Shown here: positions 33,623 through 41,708 of the stretch, piece by piece
Numbering within the stretch: the stretch's first letter is position 1
Layout of the letters: each line of letters begins with the position of its first letter
Origin: MGIIb-P sp963934015
Lineage (GTDB): Archaea; Thermoplasmatota; Poseidoniia; Poseidoniales; Thalassarchaeaceae
NCBI GenBank assembly: GCA_963934015.1
Contig: CAWVWT010000007.1
Coordinates: 1 to 64,000 of the forward strand
Length of the DNA stretch: 64,000 nt
Direction: 5' to 3'
Program-made: the position numbers and the translations under genes
Notes under the pieces: generated by a model
Told to the model about the DNA's origin: nothing
The model's input: only the letters and a program-made list of their open reading frames with translations
Database searches by the model: none

Positions 33623-35925
33623 GTGATGATGTGGACCCATTTGACCTCTCAAAGGCACTTGAAGGCGCGGCAAAAACTCATCTCGACCCCTTGTTTTCGA
33701 AGTTTCAACTCCACTCGGAATATGGATTAGCGGGTGACCAAGAAAAAGCAATTGAGAAATCTCTTTCTCAATTGAGAAACTCACAATCTCGATGTGTGAT
33801 GCTAGGCGTCACGGGATCGGGAAAAACATTCGCTATGGCCAATATCATTCAAGCATTGAATATCCCGACATTGATTCTATCCCATAACAAAACTCTGTCA
33901 CGCCAACTTTGGCAAGAAATGTCGGGATTATTCCCAGGAAATGCAGTCGAATATTTTGTATCCCATTATGACTACTATCAACCTGAAGCTTATCTCCCAA
34001 AGCGCGATTTATACATCGAGAAGGAACTTTCATTGAACGAACGTATCGAGCAAGAGAGATTCTCTACTGTGGCGTCATTGGTATCAAGACCTGATGTACT
34101 CGTAGTGGCAACCGTTTCAGCAATTTATGGCCTCAATCCCCCCGAGACATTTTTGCAACAGCATGCACGACTTCATGTTGGACAACAAGTGGAGCCACAA
34201 GAAGTGGTCAAGGAATTAGTTGCGCTGCAGTATCGACGTGTGACGGGAGAAATTACACGCGGTGAATTGCGCTTAAGGGGGGAAGTGATCGATTTGTGGA
34301 TGCCCAGTCGTGACGACCCAATCCGCATTCGATTTGATTTGGACGGGATTACAAATATTCGGGTCTGTGAAGCTGTTTCGTGGGAAGCAATCGATGAAAT
34401 AGAGGAGGTTTGGATTCACCCAAAGGAGTTTTTCATGACTGAGCCAGAACGATTTGAAAAAGCCTTGGAGGACATTGAATTTGAATTACAACAGCGATTG
34501 GATTTCTTTGAGAAAGCTGGCATGGATTTGGAAGCACATCGATTAGAATCAAAAACGCGTTACGATTTAGATATGCTGCGAGAAATTGGCCACTGCCGTA
34601 GTGTAGAGAATTATTCCATGCACTTTGATGGGCGTGATTTTGGTGAACGCCCATACTGCCTGCTTGATTTCTTCGGCGCGTGTGCGAAGACATTTCATGG
34701 TTCGAAGGAAAAATTCTTGGTTATCATGGATGAAAGTCATGCCACACTACCACAATTAGGGGGCATGTATCATGGCGATAAATCAAGAAAAGAAAATTTG
34801 ATTGAACATGGGTTTAGGTTACCCTCTGCTGCAGAAAATAGGCCACTGATGGCGCATGAATTTCAGGCATTGGTTCCACAGATACTCTATGTGAGTGCAA
34901 CTCCAGGTGAACGTGAATTACGTCAACTTTGTGAATCAACAGGACAGCCTATCCCCGAAGTAGATCCAAAGGCAAAGCGAAAGCCATTGCTGAAAGATAC
35001 CTTGGGTGAAATTCAAGGCATTTCCAAAATGGAAATCCGTCCCACAGGATTGCTTGACCCCGCTATCGAAGTTCGGCCTACTGAGGGGCAAATACAGGAT
35101 TTACTAGGTGAAATTACAGCATGTGCACAGAATAATGAACGAGTTTTGGTCACTGTGCTGACAATAAAATTCGCAGAAGAAGTTGCTGATTATCTACAAC
35201 GTATGGGAGTGAAAGCACACTATCTGCACTCTGAGATTGACACACTAGAACGGAGTGAAATCATCAAAGCATTGCGTATTGGCCACATAGATGTAATCGT
35301 GGGAATCAATCTTCTACGCGAAGGCCTAGATATTCCTGAAGTCAGTTTGGTTGCAATATTTGATGCCGATAAAGAAGGCTTTCTACGAAATGAACGGAGC
35401 CTTTTGCAAACGATAGGAAGGGCTTCAAGAAATCAGAATGGACGGGTTATCCTTTATGCGAATACAATGGGACGCGCAATGGAATCTGCTATTTCCCAAA
35501 CAATCGAGCGGAGGCAAAAACAAATTGAACATAATATTGCGAATGGAATCACCCCGAAAACTATTGAGAAACCCTTGCCAGTAATGGGAATTGAGGCTGA
35601 ACAACTTCTGGCTGGGACCGCAGGTAAAGGCATGACTGGTGGAAAGAGATTTGTCGGTGGTTTTTCGGGTCAAAGCAGTAAAGAAAAGGATAGTGATTTG
35701 ATTACTAAATTCGATCTCGGTGCGGGTTCATGGGGGAATGATATCATCTCCAACTTATCTCAACCCTCAGATGATGATGTATCCGAAGCCAGTACATATT
35801 CAGAAACACAATTAATTGAGCGGTTAAGACGAGAAATGAATCAAGCTGCTACACGACTTGACTTTGAAAAAGCAGCCAAGTTGAGGGATAGAATATTTCA
35901 ATTGGAAAACTTAAATATCAATTGA
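33619..35925 (+). CDS. uvrB: Excinuclease ABC subunit B
   Basis: A 768-aa damage-verification helicase of bacterial-type nucleotide excision repair. Walker A is GVTGSGKTFAMANI and the DESH box is IMDESHATLPQ. The beta-hairpin region follows YFVSHYDYYQPEAYLP. Helicase motif VI is QTIGRASRNQNG. A C-terminal UVR domain (about 735-768, ending in a basic AAKLRDRI helix) would contact UvrC. It is longer than E. coli UvrB (673 aa), mainly in a 100-residue spacer before the UVR domain. Start ATG 33619 overlaps the ubiA stop by 4 bp. No uvrA or uvrC is in the window. Probably acquired from bacteria, as in other mesophilic archaea. Confidence 0.93.
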   Translation: MSDDVDPFDLSKALEGAAKTHLDPLFSKFQLHSEYGLAGDQEKAIEKSLSQLRNSQSRCVMLGVTGSGKTFAMANIIQALNIPTLILSHNKTLSRQLWQEMSGLFPGNAVEYFVSHYDYYQPEAYLPKRDLYIEKELSLNERIEQERFSTVASLVSRPDVLVVATVSAIYGLNPPETFLQQHARLHVGQQVEPQEVVKELVALQYRRVTGEITRGELRLRGEVIDLWMPSRDDPIRIRFDLDGITNIRVCEAVSWEAIDEIEEVWIHPKEFFMTEPERFEKALEDIEFELQQRLDFFEKAGMDLEAHRLESKTRYDLDMLREIGHCRSVENYSMHFDGRDFGERPYCLLDFFGACAKTFHGSKEKFLVIMDESHATLPQLGGMYHGDKSRKENLIEHGFRLPSAAENRPLMAHEFQALVPQILYVSATPGERELRQLCESTGQPIPEVDPKAKRKPLLKDTLGEIQGISKMEIRPTGLLDPAIEVRPTEGQIQDLLGEITACAQNNERVLVTVLTIKFAEEVADYLQRMGVKAHYLHSEIDTLERSEIIKALRIGHIDVIVGINLLREGLDIPEVSLVAIFDADKEGFLRNERSLLQTIGRASRNQNGRVILYANTMGRAMESAISQTIERRQKQIEHNIANGITPKTIEKPLPVMGIEAEQLLAGTAGKGMTGGKRFVGGFSGQSSKEKDSDLITKFDLGAGSWGNDIISNLSQPSDDDVSEASTYSETQLIERLRREMNQAATRLDFEKAAKLRDRIFQLENLNIN

Positions 35926-35977
35926 TAATTTTGACCCGCCACTTCAAGTGAGAGTGGTGGGTCGCCAAGCCGTTCAC

Positions 35978-36955
35978 ATGCCGGTAAACCGCGATGATTT
36001 CGACGTACCTGTCGAGGACTACAATTTCAGCGTAATCAGCGGAGTCCCATCACTGATTGATCAAATGGCACAAGCGGGTGGATTTACGGCAACAAAACTT
36101 GCACATGCTAGAAATATTCTCAAAAATGCAATCACAAAGTCACAAACCGAGGGGGTACTCAATTGGCTTTCATTTCCCGCATGTCTTTGTGCAACAGGGA
36201 CTCGTGGTTTCTTCGTTGAAGCGATAAAACGCAAGGCATACAATGTCATCATCACAACATGCGGTACACTTGACCATGATATCGCGCGCACCTTCCAACC
36301 CTACTACCACGGTGCCTTTGAGTTGGATGATGTTGAACTTGGGGAGCAAGGTTTGAATCGCCTTGGCAACGTCATTATACCCAATGAATGCTATGGAGAT
36401 ATTATTGAGAAATCGGTTCTTCCTTGGCTTGATGAAATTGATGCTGAGCGACGGAATATGAATCCCGAAAATCCTTGGCTCGGTTTTGGGAGTATCGAAT
36501 TGTGTTGGGCTTTTGGAGATCGTATTGAGGATGAGAGTAGCTTGTTACACTGGGCCGCAAAGCACAGAATTCCAATTGTAATCCCCGGTCTATCCGATGG
36601 GTCGATTGGTGCTCAATTGTTTATGCATCGACAGAAAAACCCAGATTTCATGATTGACTTTTTGGCTGATGAACAGGTTCTATCTGATCTTACCTGGACC
36701 TGTAATGAAAGTCACGCATTGATGATTGGAGGAGGCATTTCGAAGCATCACGTAATCTGGTGGAATCAGTATCGTGACGGATTGGACTCTGCTGTTGGTA
36801 TTACAACTGCACCTGAGTACGATGGGAGTCTATCTGGTGCGCGATTGAAAGAGGCTATTTCTTGGGGTAAAATTCACCCTGATGCGCCTCAGGTAACTGT
36901 GGAGGGGGACGCGAGTGTTCTACTTCCATTGCTTGGTTCAGACTTGTTCGGCTGA
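35978..36955 (+). CDS. dhs: Deoxyhypusine synthase
   Basis: A 325-aa enzyme that transfers a butylamine group from spermidine to a lysine of initiation factor aIF5A. The NAD-binding segments (NVIITTCGTLDHDIAR) and the catalytic Lys in LMIGGGISKHH are seen, followed by the family string EYDGSLSGARLKEAISWGK. Length is normal. ATG 35978 (MPVNRDDF) is a reasonable start. GTG 35948 would add ten residues. No aIF5A gene is in the window. The 3' end overlaps the next, oppositely oriented gene by 18 bp. Confidence 0.92.
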   Translation: MPVNRDDFDVPVEDYNFSVISGVPSLIDQMAQAGGFTATKLAHARNILKNAITKSQTEGVLNWLSFPACLCATGTRGFFVEAIKRKAYNVIITTCGTLDHDIARTFQPYYHGAFELDDVELGEQGLNRLGNVIIPNECYGDIIEKSVLPWLDEIDAERRNMNPENPWLGFGSIELCWAFGDRIEDESSLLHWAAKHRIPIVIPGLSDGSIGAQLFMHRQKNPDFMIDFLADEQVLSDLTWTCNESHALMIGGGISKHHVIWWNQYRDGLDSAVGITTAPEYDGSLSGARLKEAISWGKIHPDAPQVTVEGDASVLLPLLGSDLFG

Positions 36956-37414
36956 ATGGGCAATACATTCCATCAAACCAACGCGCATGGTCGTCATCGG
37001 CCGCCAACCATCTGTGCCACAAGCAATCATTGCGTCATGTAGTGGTCCAAGATTGGGTCGCCGACGTTCACCACTATATCGGACCGCTGCGGGTGAAGGG
37101 ACCTCACTCAGAGATTCGGCTGTGTGCGAATGCTCTACGGCGTTTTGAAAGCGGGTCCAAAGGCACTTTATTTCGTCTACTACCATCGCTTGAGTCCAAG
37201 CACGACGACCACAGAGCTGAAATGTTCCGGCCATATTATTCTCCGAAAGTATACGCTGAGCAACTTCTGCATCACGAATGTGAACCCAATGGTAAATTGT
37301 TGGATCTATTTTAGGCTCTTCGTCTACCAATATGGCAGATATCCAGTGGTTAATTGGACCATCACCACTCGGCGAGTATACATCTGTGAATTGGATTTCT
37401 AGTGAGCCTGACAT
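36938..37414 (-). CDS. Small protein resembling the C-terminal half of an NAD-dependent epimerase (uncertain)
   Basis: A 158-aa protein lacking a Rossmann dinucleotide loop. Its middle part, YHWVHIRDAEVAQRILSENN followed by GTFQLCGRRAWTQAMVV, resembles the C-terminal substrate-lobe pattern (VHVxDVA...GxFxLCG) of nucleotide-sugar epimerase/dehydratases. This is a weak, motif-level resemblance. ATG 37414 lies 13 bp after the aminotransferase stop, so the two form an operon. The 3' end overlaps the convergent deoxyhypusine synthase by 18 bp. Function is unknown. It could be a truncated or degenerate enzyme acting with the aminotransferase. Confidence 0.45.
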   Translation of the reverse strand: MSGSLEIQFTDVYSPSGDGPINHWISAILVDEEPKIDPTIYHWVHIRDAEVAQRILSENNMAGTFQLCGRRAWTQAMVVDEIKCLWTRFQNAVEHSHTAESLSEVPSPAAVRYSGERRRPNLGPLHDAMIACGTDGWRPMTTMRVGLMECIAHSAEQV

Positions 37415-37427
37415 TCTGATTCACCAC

Positions 37428-38948
37428 TCAAACACCATAACGACTACCGTGGAGTATGAGGGATTTTCGAACAAGTTCTATGATGAGATCAATCTCTTCG
37501 GTTGTGATGGAAAAATGGGGTGTGAAGCGCAATGCGTTTTGGCCCCCATGTATGACTCCAAGACCCACTTTTCGACATTGCTCTTCAATCTGACCAAAAC
37601 CAATCACTGGATGTGTCTCAGGATTTAATTCCGCGCAACAAAGTAACCCCGCACCTTGTACCTTGATAATTACATCTGGAAATTCAACTGCTAATTGCTC
37701 AAGTTTTGAAACCAATTCAGTTCCACGTTCCATGATATTGTTCCTGAGTTCAGGCGTAATTTGATCTAGCACTGCAATCGCTGTTTCCAGCGCACGTGGA
37801 TTGGTAGTCATCGTATTTCCATAAATGCCGACAACATAGAGTTCAGATGCACGAGGAGATAACCCCAGAACAGAGAGGGGGAATTGTCCAGCGTTGAGAG
37901 CTTTGGACCATGTTTCTAGATCAGGGACGGCGCAGGTTTCGAAGCCAGGGTAATCAATAATCGATAGGCATCCTTGCCCACGTAATCCAGCTTGGATTGA
38001 ATCAACCAACAACATGCTACCGTGTTCAAGTGTCAAACGCCGAGCCTCATCATAGAATTCTCGTGTGACACACTGCCCGGGGTTTCCTTCTCCCTGCACT
38101 GGTTCAATAGCCATTAACTCGATGAAAAATTTCTCTTTTTCTGCACGAGAAAAAATATTCCGAAGAGATTCGACATCATTGGAAGGGACGAGCAACAAAT
38201 TATCTCTGTCACGGAATGAGGCGAGGTTCTGGTCATATCCATCTTTACAAGAATGTGAAATTTGAGCAGGACGGTCTGTACGTCCATGGAATGCCTGTTC
38301 AATCGCAAGGAGTTTGATTGATTTCCCCTCATGCTTCCCTCCAGTACCGGTCATTTGATTGGCATTAACATCAGCAATCCTTAGGCTAACCGCTACAGAT
38401 TCCGAGCCACTATTCATGCAAATAAATTTCGAAAAAGGACAATCGCCACGGGTGTGTCCCAGTTCACTGCGGAGACGATTCGCCAGACGTTGTTGGCTGA
38501 ATGAAGGTGTCATGACATTGGCCATAACCCAATTTTTCGACATTGCTTCTATGATACCATCTGGGCCATGCCCCCCGCCCAACATCCCATAACTTCCATT
38601 GTCATGGAGCACTGCTCCTTTCGAGGTGATCACCCAAGGTCCACGAGCAGCAATCGCCACGTATGGATTGATTGTTGCTGCGGAATAAAAGTTGATGTAA
38701 TCAAATTGGACGGATGAGACAAGATTCTCTTCATCCTGCGCCAAGCACTCCAACCCAACTTCATCAACCAAATTAGCAAAGATTGTTGATGCTTCTTTGA
38801 TTACACGGACCAGTTGAGAATCAATCTCACAGAAGCGTTGGATTATCTCATCAGACAGCCCTAGTGTTTGAGCCGAAGAACCATTGGAAATACGCCGAAT
38901 CTCCTCCAAGTGCCTAAGCATATTCAATTCGACACGGAGGTTATCCAT
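37428..38948 (-). CDS. Class III PLP-dependent aminotransferase
   Basis: A 506-aa pyridoxal-phosphate enzyme. Landmarks: CMNSGSESVAVSLRIADV (phosphate binding), AFHGRTDRPAQISHS, IEPVQGEGN, LLVDSIQAGLRGQG (Asp pairing the cofactor nitrogen) and WSKALNAGQFPLSV, whose Lys would bind PLP. These suit the omega-amino acid group (lysine 6-aminotransferase, ornithine or 4-aminobutyrate types). The substrate is not determinable. The N-terminal 90 residues are helical and extra. The first base of an ATG is at 38948. It is read from the AT-rich intergenic region at 38949-39271, where its promoter should lie. Confidence 0.83.
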   Translation of the reverse strand: MDNLRVELNMLRHLEEIRRISNGSSAQTLGLSDEIIQRFCEIDSQLVRVIKEASTIFANLVDEVGLECLAQDEENLVSSVQFDYINFYSAATINPYVAIAARGPWVITSKGAVLHDNGSYGMLGGGHGPDGIIEAMSKNWVMANVMTPSFSQQRLANRLRSELGHTRGDCPFSKFICMNSGSESVAVSLRIADVNANQMTGTGGKHEGKSIKLLAIEQAFHGRTDRPAQISHSCKDGYDQNLASFRDRDNLLLVPSNDVESLRNIFSRAEKEKFFIELMAIEPVQGEGNPGQCVTREFYDEARRLTLEHGSMLLVDSIQAGLRGQGCLSIIDYPGFETCAVPDLETWSKALNAGQFPLSVLGLSPRASELYVVGIYGNTMTTNPRALETAIAVLDQITPELRNNIMERGTELVSKLEQLAVEFPDVIIKVQGAGLLCCAELNPETHPVIGFGQIEEQCRKVGLGVIHGGQNALRFTPHFSITTEEIDLIIELVRKSLILHGSRYGV

Positions 38949-39060
38949 CAATGTTCGCTGAGTGAAATTTCAGTGGAACTCACAATGTTGCCATTATAGT
39001 GATAATAAATTTCAATTGAAAATCTTATTTTATTCCTGCGCTGAAGTCAATTTTTATATT

Positions 39061-39090
39061 GGCTGATAAATCTAATATTATCAGCCTTTT
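39061..39090 (+). terminator. Hairpin GGCTGATAA/TTATCAGCC followed by TTTT
   Basis: Perfect 9-bp arms (39061-39069 and 39078-39086) and an 8-nt loop, followed by four T on the plus strand. It has the form of an intrinsic terminator on +, yet no plus-strand gene ends nearby, so an operator role in the divergent promoter region is equally possible. Confidence 0.4.
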
Positions 39091-39134
39091 CAATTTAAAA
39101 TGAACAAATGCACACTTGGGCGTATTATTGAATA

Positions 39135-39176
39135 TTCAATTGAAAAAAATAAGATTATCAGCCTTTTTCAATTGAA
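39135..39176. repeat. Nested AT palindromes with a third TTATCAGCC copy
   Basis: TTCAATTGAAAAA (39135-39147) and TTTTTCAATTGAA (39164-39176) are reverse complements. Between them TTATCAGCC (39155-39163) directly repeats the right arm of the hairpin at 39078. This is a composite of the two repeat types of this gap. Confidence 0.6.
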
Positions 39177-39271
39177 CAACTGATTTATTTTTGCAATGGG
39201 ATGGTTTAATAGCCCATTCGACCCGTCGAGTGACAGGCAGGATGGGATGTTGCAACAGGAGACGTGGAACT

Positions 39272-39859
39272 ATGGAAGATGATAATTACAGAATACAAGA
39301 ACTTCTACAAAGAGAAGTATACGTGGGTGACAACCTCGTTGGAACGATTGTCGGTGAACGTTATCACCCCAACGAAGATCGCGTCAAATCGATGCGGATA
39401 CAGGTTAAGCCAAACGTGGCGGAAGAATATATGCGCAAGCCAGCAGAACATGCACCACTATCGAAAGAATTGATTCATTCAATCCAAGATGATGGTTCGG
39501 TCAAGCTCTCAAAGTCGATGCGGGAACTGCAGAGACGGTGGAGAAATACAGTGCGAATTGAAGAACAACTTTACGCACCTGATGAACTTCTAGATCGAGC
39601 AGTCTTGGACGATGATGGTATGGAACTCGGCGTGGTTATTGGCCTGGTGAAGGTCAAGCGCACATACCGTGGGATTACAGTGAAACTACGATCGGCTGTT
39701 CGTCGTCGCTATGCGCTGGATGAAACTATCGACATTCCAGTTACCGCACTCGCACGTACCAGAGCTCGGTTGGATGAAATCGTACTCTCGAGAACATACG
39801 ATAAATTGCGTTCTTTACCCAGTTATATTCAGATTAACGAAGGTATTCTAGAGGATTAA
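39272..39859 (+). CDS. PRC-barrel-like protein
   Basis: A 195-aa cytosolic protein, basic and beta-rich. The N-terminal REVYVGDNLVGTIVGERY and the central LDRAVLDDDGMELGVVIGLV both resemble PRC-barrel/RimM-like small beta barrels. A basic stretch (KLSKSMRELQRRWRNTVR) lies between. PRC-barrel proteins bind RNA or act in ribosome maturation in archaea. The exact role here is unknown. The ATG at 39272 is preceded by CAGGAG. The gene lies directly before tRNA-Ile and PRPP synthase, and its upstream region holds the AT-rich repeats. Confidence 0.6.
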   Translation: MEDDNYRIQELLQREVYVGDNLVGTIVGERYHPNEDRVKSMRIQVKPNVAEEYMRKPAEHAPLSKELIHSIQDDGSVKLSKSMRELQRRWRNTVRIEEQLYAPDELLDRAVLDDDGMELGVVIGLVKVKRTYRGITVKLRSAVRRRYALDETIDIPVTALARTRARLDEIVLSRTYDKLRSLPSYIQINEGILED

Positions 39860-39881
39860 GTACAACCGTCACCGTTAATTC

Positions 39882-39898
39882 GGGGACGTCGGTCGCCG
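39882..39898 (+). promoter_or_regulatory. GGGGACGTCGGTCGCCG element before tRNA-Ile
   Basis: A 17-mer ending 9 nt before the mature tRNA 5' end. It matches the FKBP upstream element with one mismatch, and GGTCGCCG alone also precedes tRNA-Leu (7 nt upstream). A TTAATT lies just upstream of it. Possible shared promoter-proximal element. Chance similarity is not excluded. Confidence 0.3.
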
Positions 39899-39907
39899 TG
39901 TTGTTCT

Positions 39908-39982
39908 GGACGGGTAGCTTAGGTTGGCTGGAGCACCCGGCTGATAACCGGGAGGTCGCAGGTTCAAATCCTGCCTCGTCCA
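39908..39982 (+). tRNA. tRNA-Ile (GAT anticodon)
   Basis: A complete cloverleaf. The acceptor stem GGACGGG pairs with CTCGTCC (one G-T). The anticodon stem CCCGG/CCGGG has loop CTGATAA with anticodon GAT at 39943-39945. The T arm is GCAGG-TTCAAAT-CCTGC and the discriminator is A39982. CCA is not encoded. No intron is seen. It reads AUC and AUU codons. The gene sits 75 bp before the PRPP synthase start. Confidence 0.95.
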
Positions 39983-40057
39983 CTTTTCACAGCGTAACCA
40001 TCTCTCGAAGTGTATCGATGGGAAACAACATGAACAGTCGGCTCTGAGGCACGCTAC

Positions 40058-40996
40058 ATGGCAGTTGTGTCGGGTAGCAATGCGGCTGAATTGGCTGCTG
40101 CTCTGGCAAATGAGTTGGGGTGGGAGCATCACCCCCTCGAGGTCCGACGGTTTCCAGACTCAGAGGGCTATGTCCGAGTCCCTCAAGAAAGCATAGAAGC
40201 CATTCGCAAAGAGCCAGTTGTACTGGTTGCGACAACATTTCCAGATTCAGGAATCGTAGAAGCTCTGTTGATGCTAGAATCAATTCACGATGTTCGCAGT
40301 GGAGACATGAGCAATTTGAAGGGGGAAGGGGAACAGAACCTAGATGATGCCGGCCCCGGAATTTTCCTCGCTGTACCTTACTTTGGGTATTCGAGGCAGG
40401 ATAAACGATTTCAGCGTGGCGAAGTTGTTTCAGCGAAACTTCTGGCTCGTCTATTGACTAGGCGTTGCGATGGAATGATTGTACTGGATCTTCACGCACC
40501 GGCCGTCCTTGAAGACCTTGATGTCCCTACAGCATTTGTTTCTTCAATGCCTGAAATCGCAATTCATCTTCAGAAGACGGTGAAACCTGATTTTGTTCTC
40601 AGCCCCGATAAAGGGGCCATCGAAAGAGCCAGCCACGTTGCGAAAGCCATTGGTTGCAATTTCTCTTATCTAGAAAAAACACGAATTGATGCACATAACA
40701 TTGAACATCAAGCCAAAGACTTGGATGTTGATGGAGCGATTGTTGCCATCGTTGACGATATGATTTCAACCGGCGGCACAATTTGTAAGGCCAGTGACGC
40801 CCTACGTCGTCAGGGTGCCAAAGCAGTCCATGCAGCATGCACACATGGACTCTTTACAGGAGGGGCAATCACACGTCTCTCAAATCATGTAGATGGGGTG
40901 CACGCAACCGATTCTCTACCCAACCCCCGCTCTGTAGTGAGTGGGGCACCTGCCATAGCCAGGGGAGTTCGTGACCTGATGGAACGAGTGCTTTGA
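40058..40996 (+). CDS. prs: Ribose-phosphate diphosphokinase (PRPP synthase), archaeal
   Basis: A 312-aa enzyme making PRPP from ribose 5-phosphate and ATP, for nucleotide, histidine and tryptophan synthesis. It has the pyrophosphate-binding region PYFGYSRQDKRFQRGE, the metal-linked DLHAP and the PRPP loop VDDMISTGGT. The length is slightly longer than the archaeal form (about 285-290 aa) through a short insert around residues 82-105. ATG 40058 is the first good start after tRNA-Ile. The start codon is followed directly by the VVSGSNAAELAA segment that opens the archaeal family. Confidence 0.93.
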   Translation: MAVVSGSNAAELAAALANELGWEHHPLEVRRFPDSEGYVRVPQESIEAIRKEPVVLVATTFPDSGIVEALLMLESIHDVRSGDMSNLKGEGEQNLDDAGPGIFLAVPYFGYSRQDKRFQRGEVVSAKLLARLLTRRCDGMIVLDLHAPAVLEDLDVPTAFVSSMPEIAIHLQKTVKPDFVLSPDKGAIERASHVAKAIGCNFSYLEKTRIDAHNIEHQAKDLDVDGAIVAIVDDMISTGGTICKASDALRRQGAKAVHAACTHGLFTGGAITRLSNHVDGVHATDSLPNPRSVVSGAPAIARGVRDLMERVL

Positions 40997-41006
40997 TGTG
41001 CTGTAC

Positions 41007-41019
41007 GCCCCGTAGGGGC
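41007..41019. repeat. GC hairpin upstream of the ribosomal cluster
   Basis: GCCCC-GTA-GGGGC, 5-bp arms and a GTA loop, between PRPP synthase and L7Ae. A second small repeat, GCAC-GTC-GTGC (41040-41050), follows. Possibly a terminator for prs or part of the L7Ae leader. Confidence 0.5.
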
Positions 41020-41029
41020 TTCCGCTGCG

Positions 41030-41036
41030 TTTATAC
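41030..41036 (+). promoter_or_regulatory. TATA-like element upstream of L7Ae
   Basis: TTTATAC about 46-52 nt ahead of the L7Ae ATG. It is the only TATA-like run in the gap between prs and the ribosomal cluster, which suits an archaeal core promoter. Spacing and a missing obvious BRE make it tentative. Confidence 0.35.
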
Positions 41037-41081
41037 GAGGCACGTCGTGCGGCGGCTTACCAAACATGAGGAGTGAATCCA

Positions 41082-41456
41082 ATGAGTGTACATATAGCAT
41101 TTGAAACCCCGAAAGACGTTCAAGATGGTGTCTACGAACTTGTCAAGCTCGTAGGCAACGGTAATGGCCGTCTAAAGAAAGGCAGTAATGAAGTAACCAA
41201 AGCAGCTGAACGCGGTACCGCGAAGATGGTTGTTATGGCGGAGAATGTCAACCCATCAGAGTTGTTGGCACACATTCCTCTCATCTGCAAAGAAAAGAAA
41301 ATTCCCTTCATCTATGTCGAAGATCAAACTTACTTGGCTGAAGCTGCTGGTATGAGCACCGGTTCAAAAACTGCTGCCATCGCATTGATGGAAGTTGCCA
41401 AGGGTGCTGAAGATGCCTTCAATGGTGTCAAAGGTCACACCGACGCACTGAACTGA
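41082..41456 (+). CDS. rpl7ae: Ribosomal protein L7Ae
   Basis: A 124-aa kink-turn RNA-binding protein. Family strings LKKGSNEVTKAAERGTAKMV and VNPSELLAHIPLICKEKKIPF are intact. It binds kink-turns in rRNA, box C/D and H/ACA guide RNAs, and RNase P RNA. ATG 41082 has GAGGAG upstream. First gene of the conserved archaeal cluster L7Ae, S28e, L24e, NDK and aIF5B. It follows PRPP synthase after an 85-bp leader with two small hairpins. Confidence 0.96.
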   Translation: MSVHIAFETPKDVQDGVYELVKLVGNGNGRLKKGSNEVTKAAERGTAKMVVMAENVNPSELLAHIPLICKEKKIPFIYVEDQTYLAEAAGMSTGSKTAAIALMEVAKGAEDAFNGVKGHTDALN

Positions 41457-41482
41457 GATTGAAATCCAGGTGGAATGACAAA

Positions 41483-41701
41483 ATGACTCAAGAAGGTTGG
41501 CCGGCAGAGGTCGTAGAAGTGGTCGGTAGAACCGGCATGACCGGAGAAGCGACTCAAGTCAAGGTTCGAGTCAATGATGCACCAAATCCGCGTGACATTG
41601 GCCGTATTATTACGCGCAACGTTGTCGGACCGATCCGTATCGGTGATATTCTGATGCTACGTGACACTGGCCGTGAAGCTCGAAAACTCAATGCTCGCTG
41701 A
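41483..41701 (+). CDS. rps28e: Ribosomal protein S28e
   Basis: A 72-aa S1-like small-subunit protein. The motifs WPAEVVEVVGRTGMTGEATQ and the C-terminal ILMLRDTGREARKLNAR are typical. ATG 41483 follows an AGGTGG site (an in-frame GTG or ATG further up is less likely). It starts 26 bp after L7Ae and ends 7 bp before L24e. Part of the archaeal ribosomal cluster. Confidence 0.95.
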   Translation: MTQEGWPAEVVEVVGRTGMTGEATQVKVRVNDAPNPRDIGRIITRNVVGPIRIGDILMLRDTGREARKLNAR

Positions 41702-41708
41702 GGTGGTA

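Larger units (their letters stand above)
38949..39271. other. Gene-free AT-rich divergent intergenic region
   Basis: About 323 bp between divergent aminotransferase and PRC-barrel genes. No coding gene is supported. It holds TTTCAATTGAAA (39010-39021), a hairpin GGCTGATAA/TTATCAGCC (39061-39086), a third copy of TTATCAGCC (39155-39163) and the inverted pair TTCAATTGAAAAA/TTTTTCAATTGAA (39135-39176). Both neighbouring promoters must lie here, so these repeats could be operators. The last 80 bp before the PRC gene carry TTTATTTTT, a TATA-like element. Confidence 0.6.

Noticed and set aside
39908..40058. tRNA-Ile as an integration site with an adjacent element
   Set aside because: No integrase, no direct repeat of the tRNA 3' end in the window, and the following gene is housekeeping PRPP synthase.
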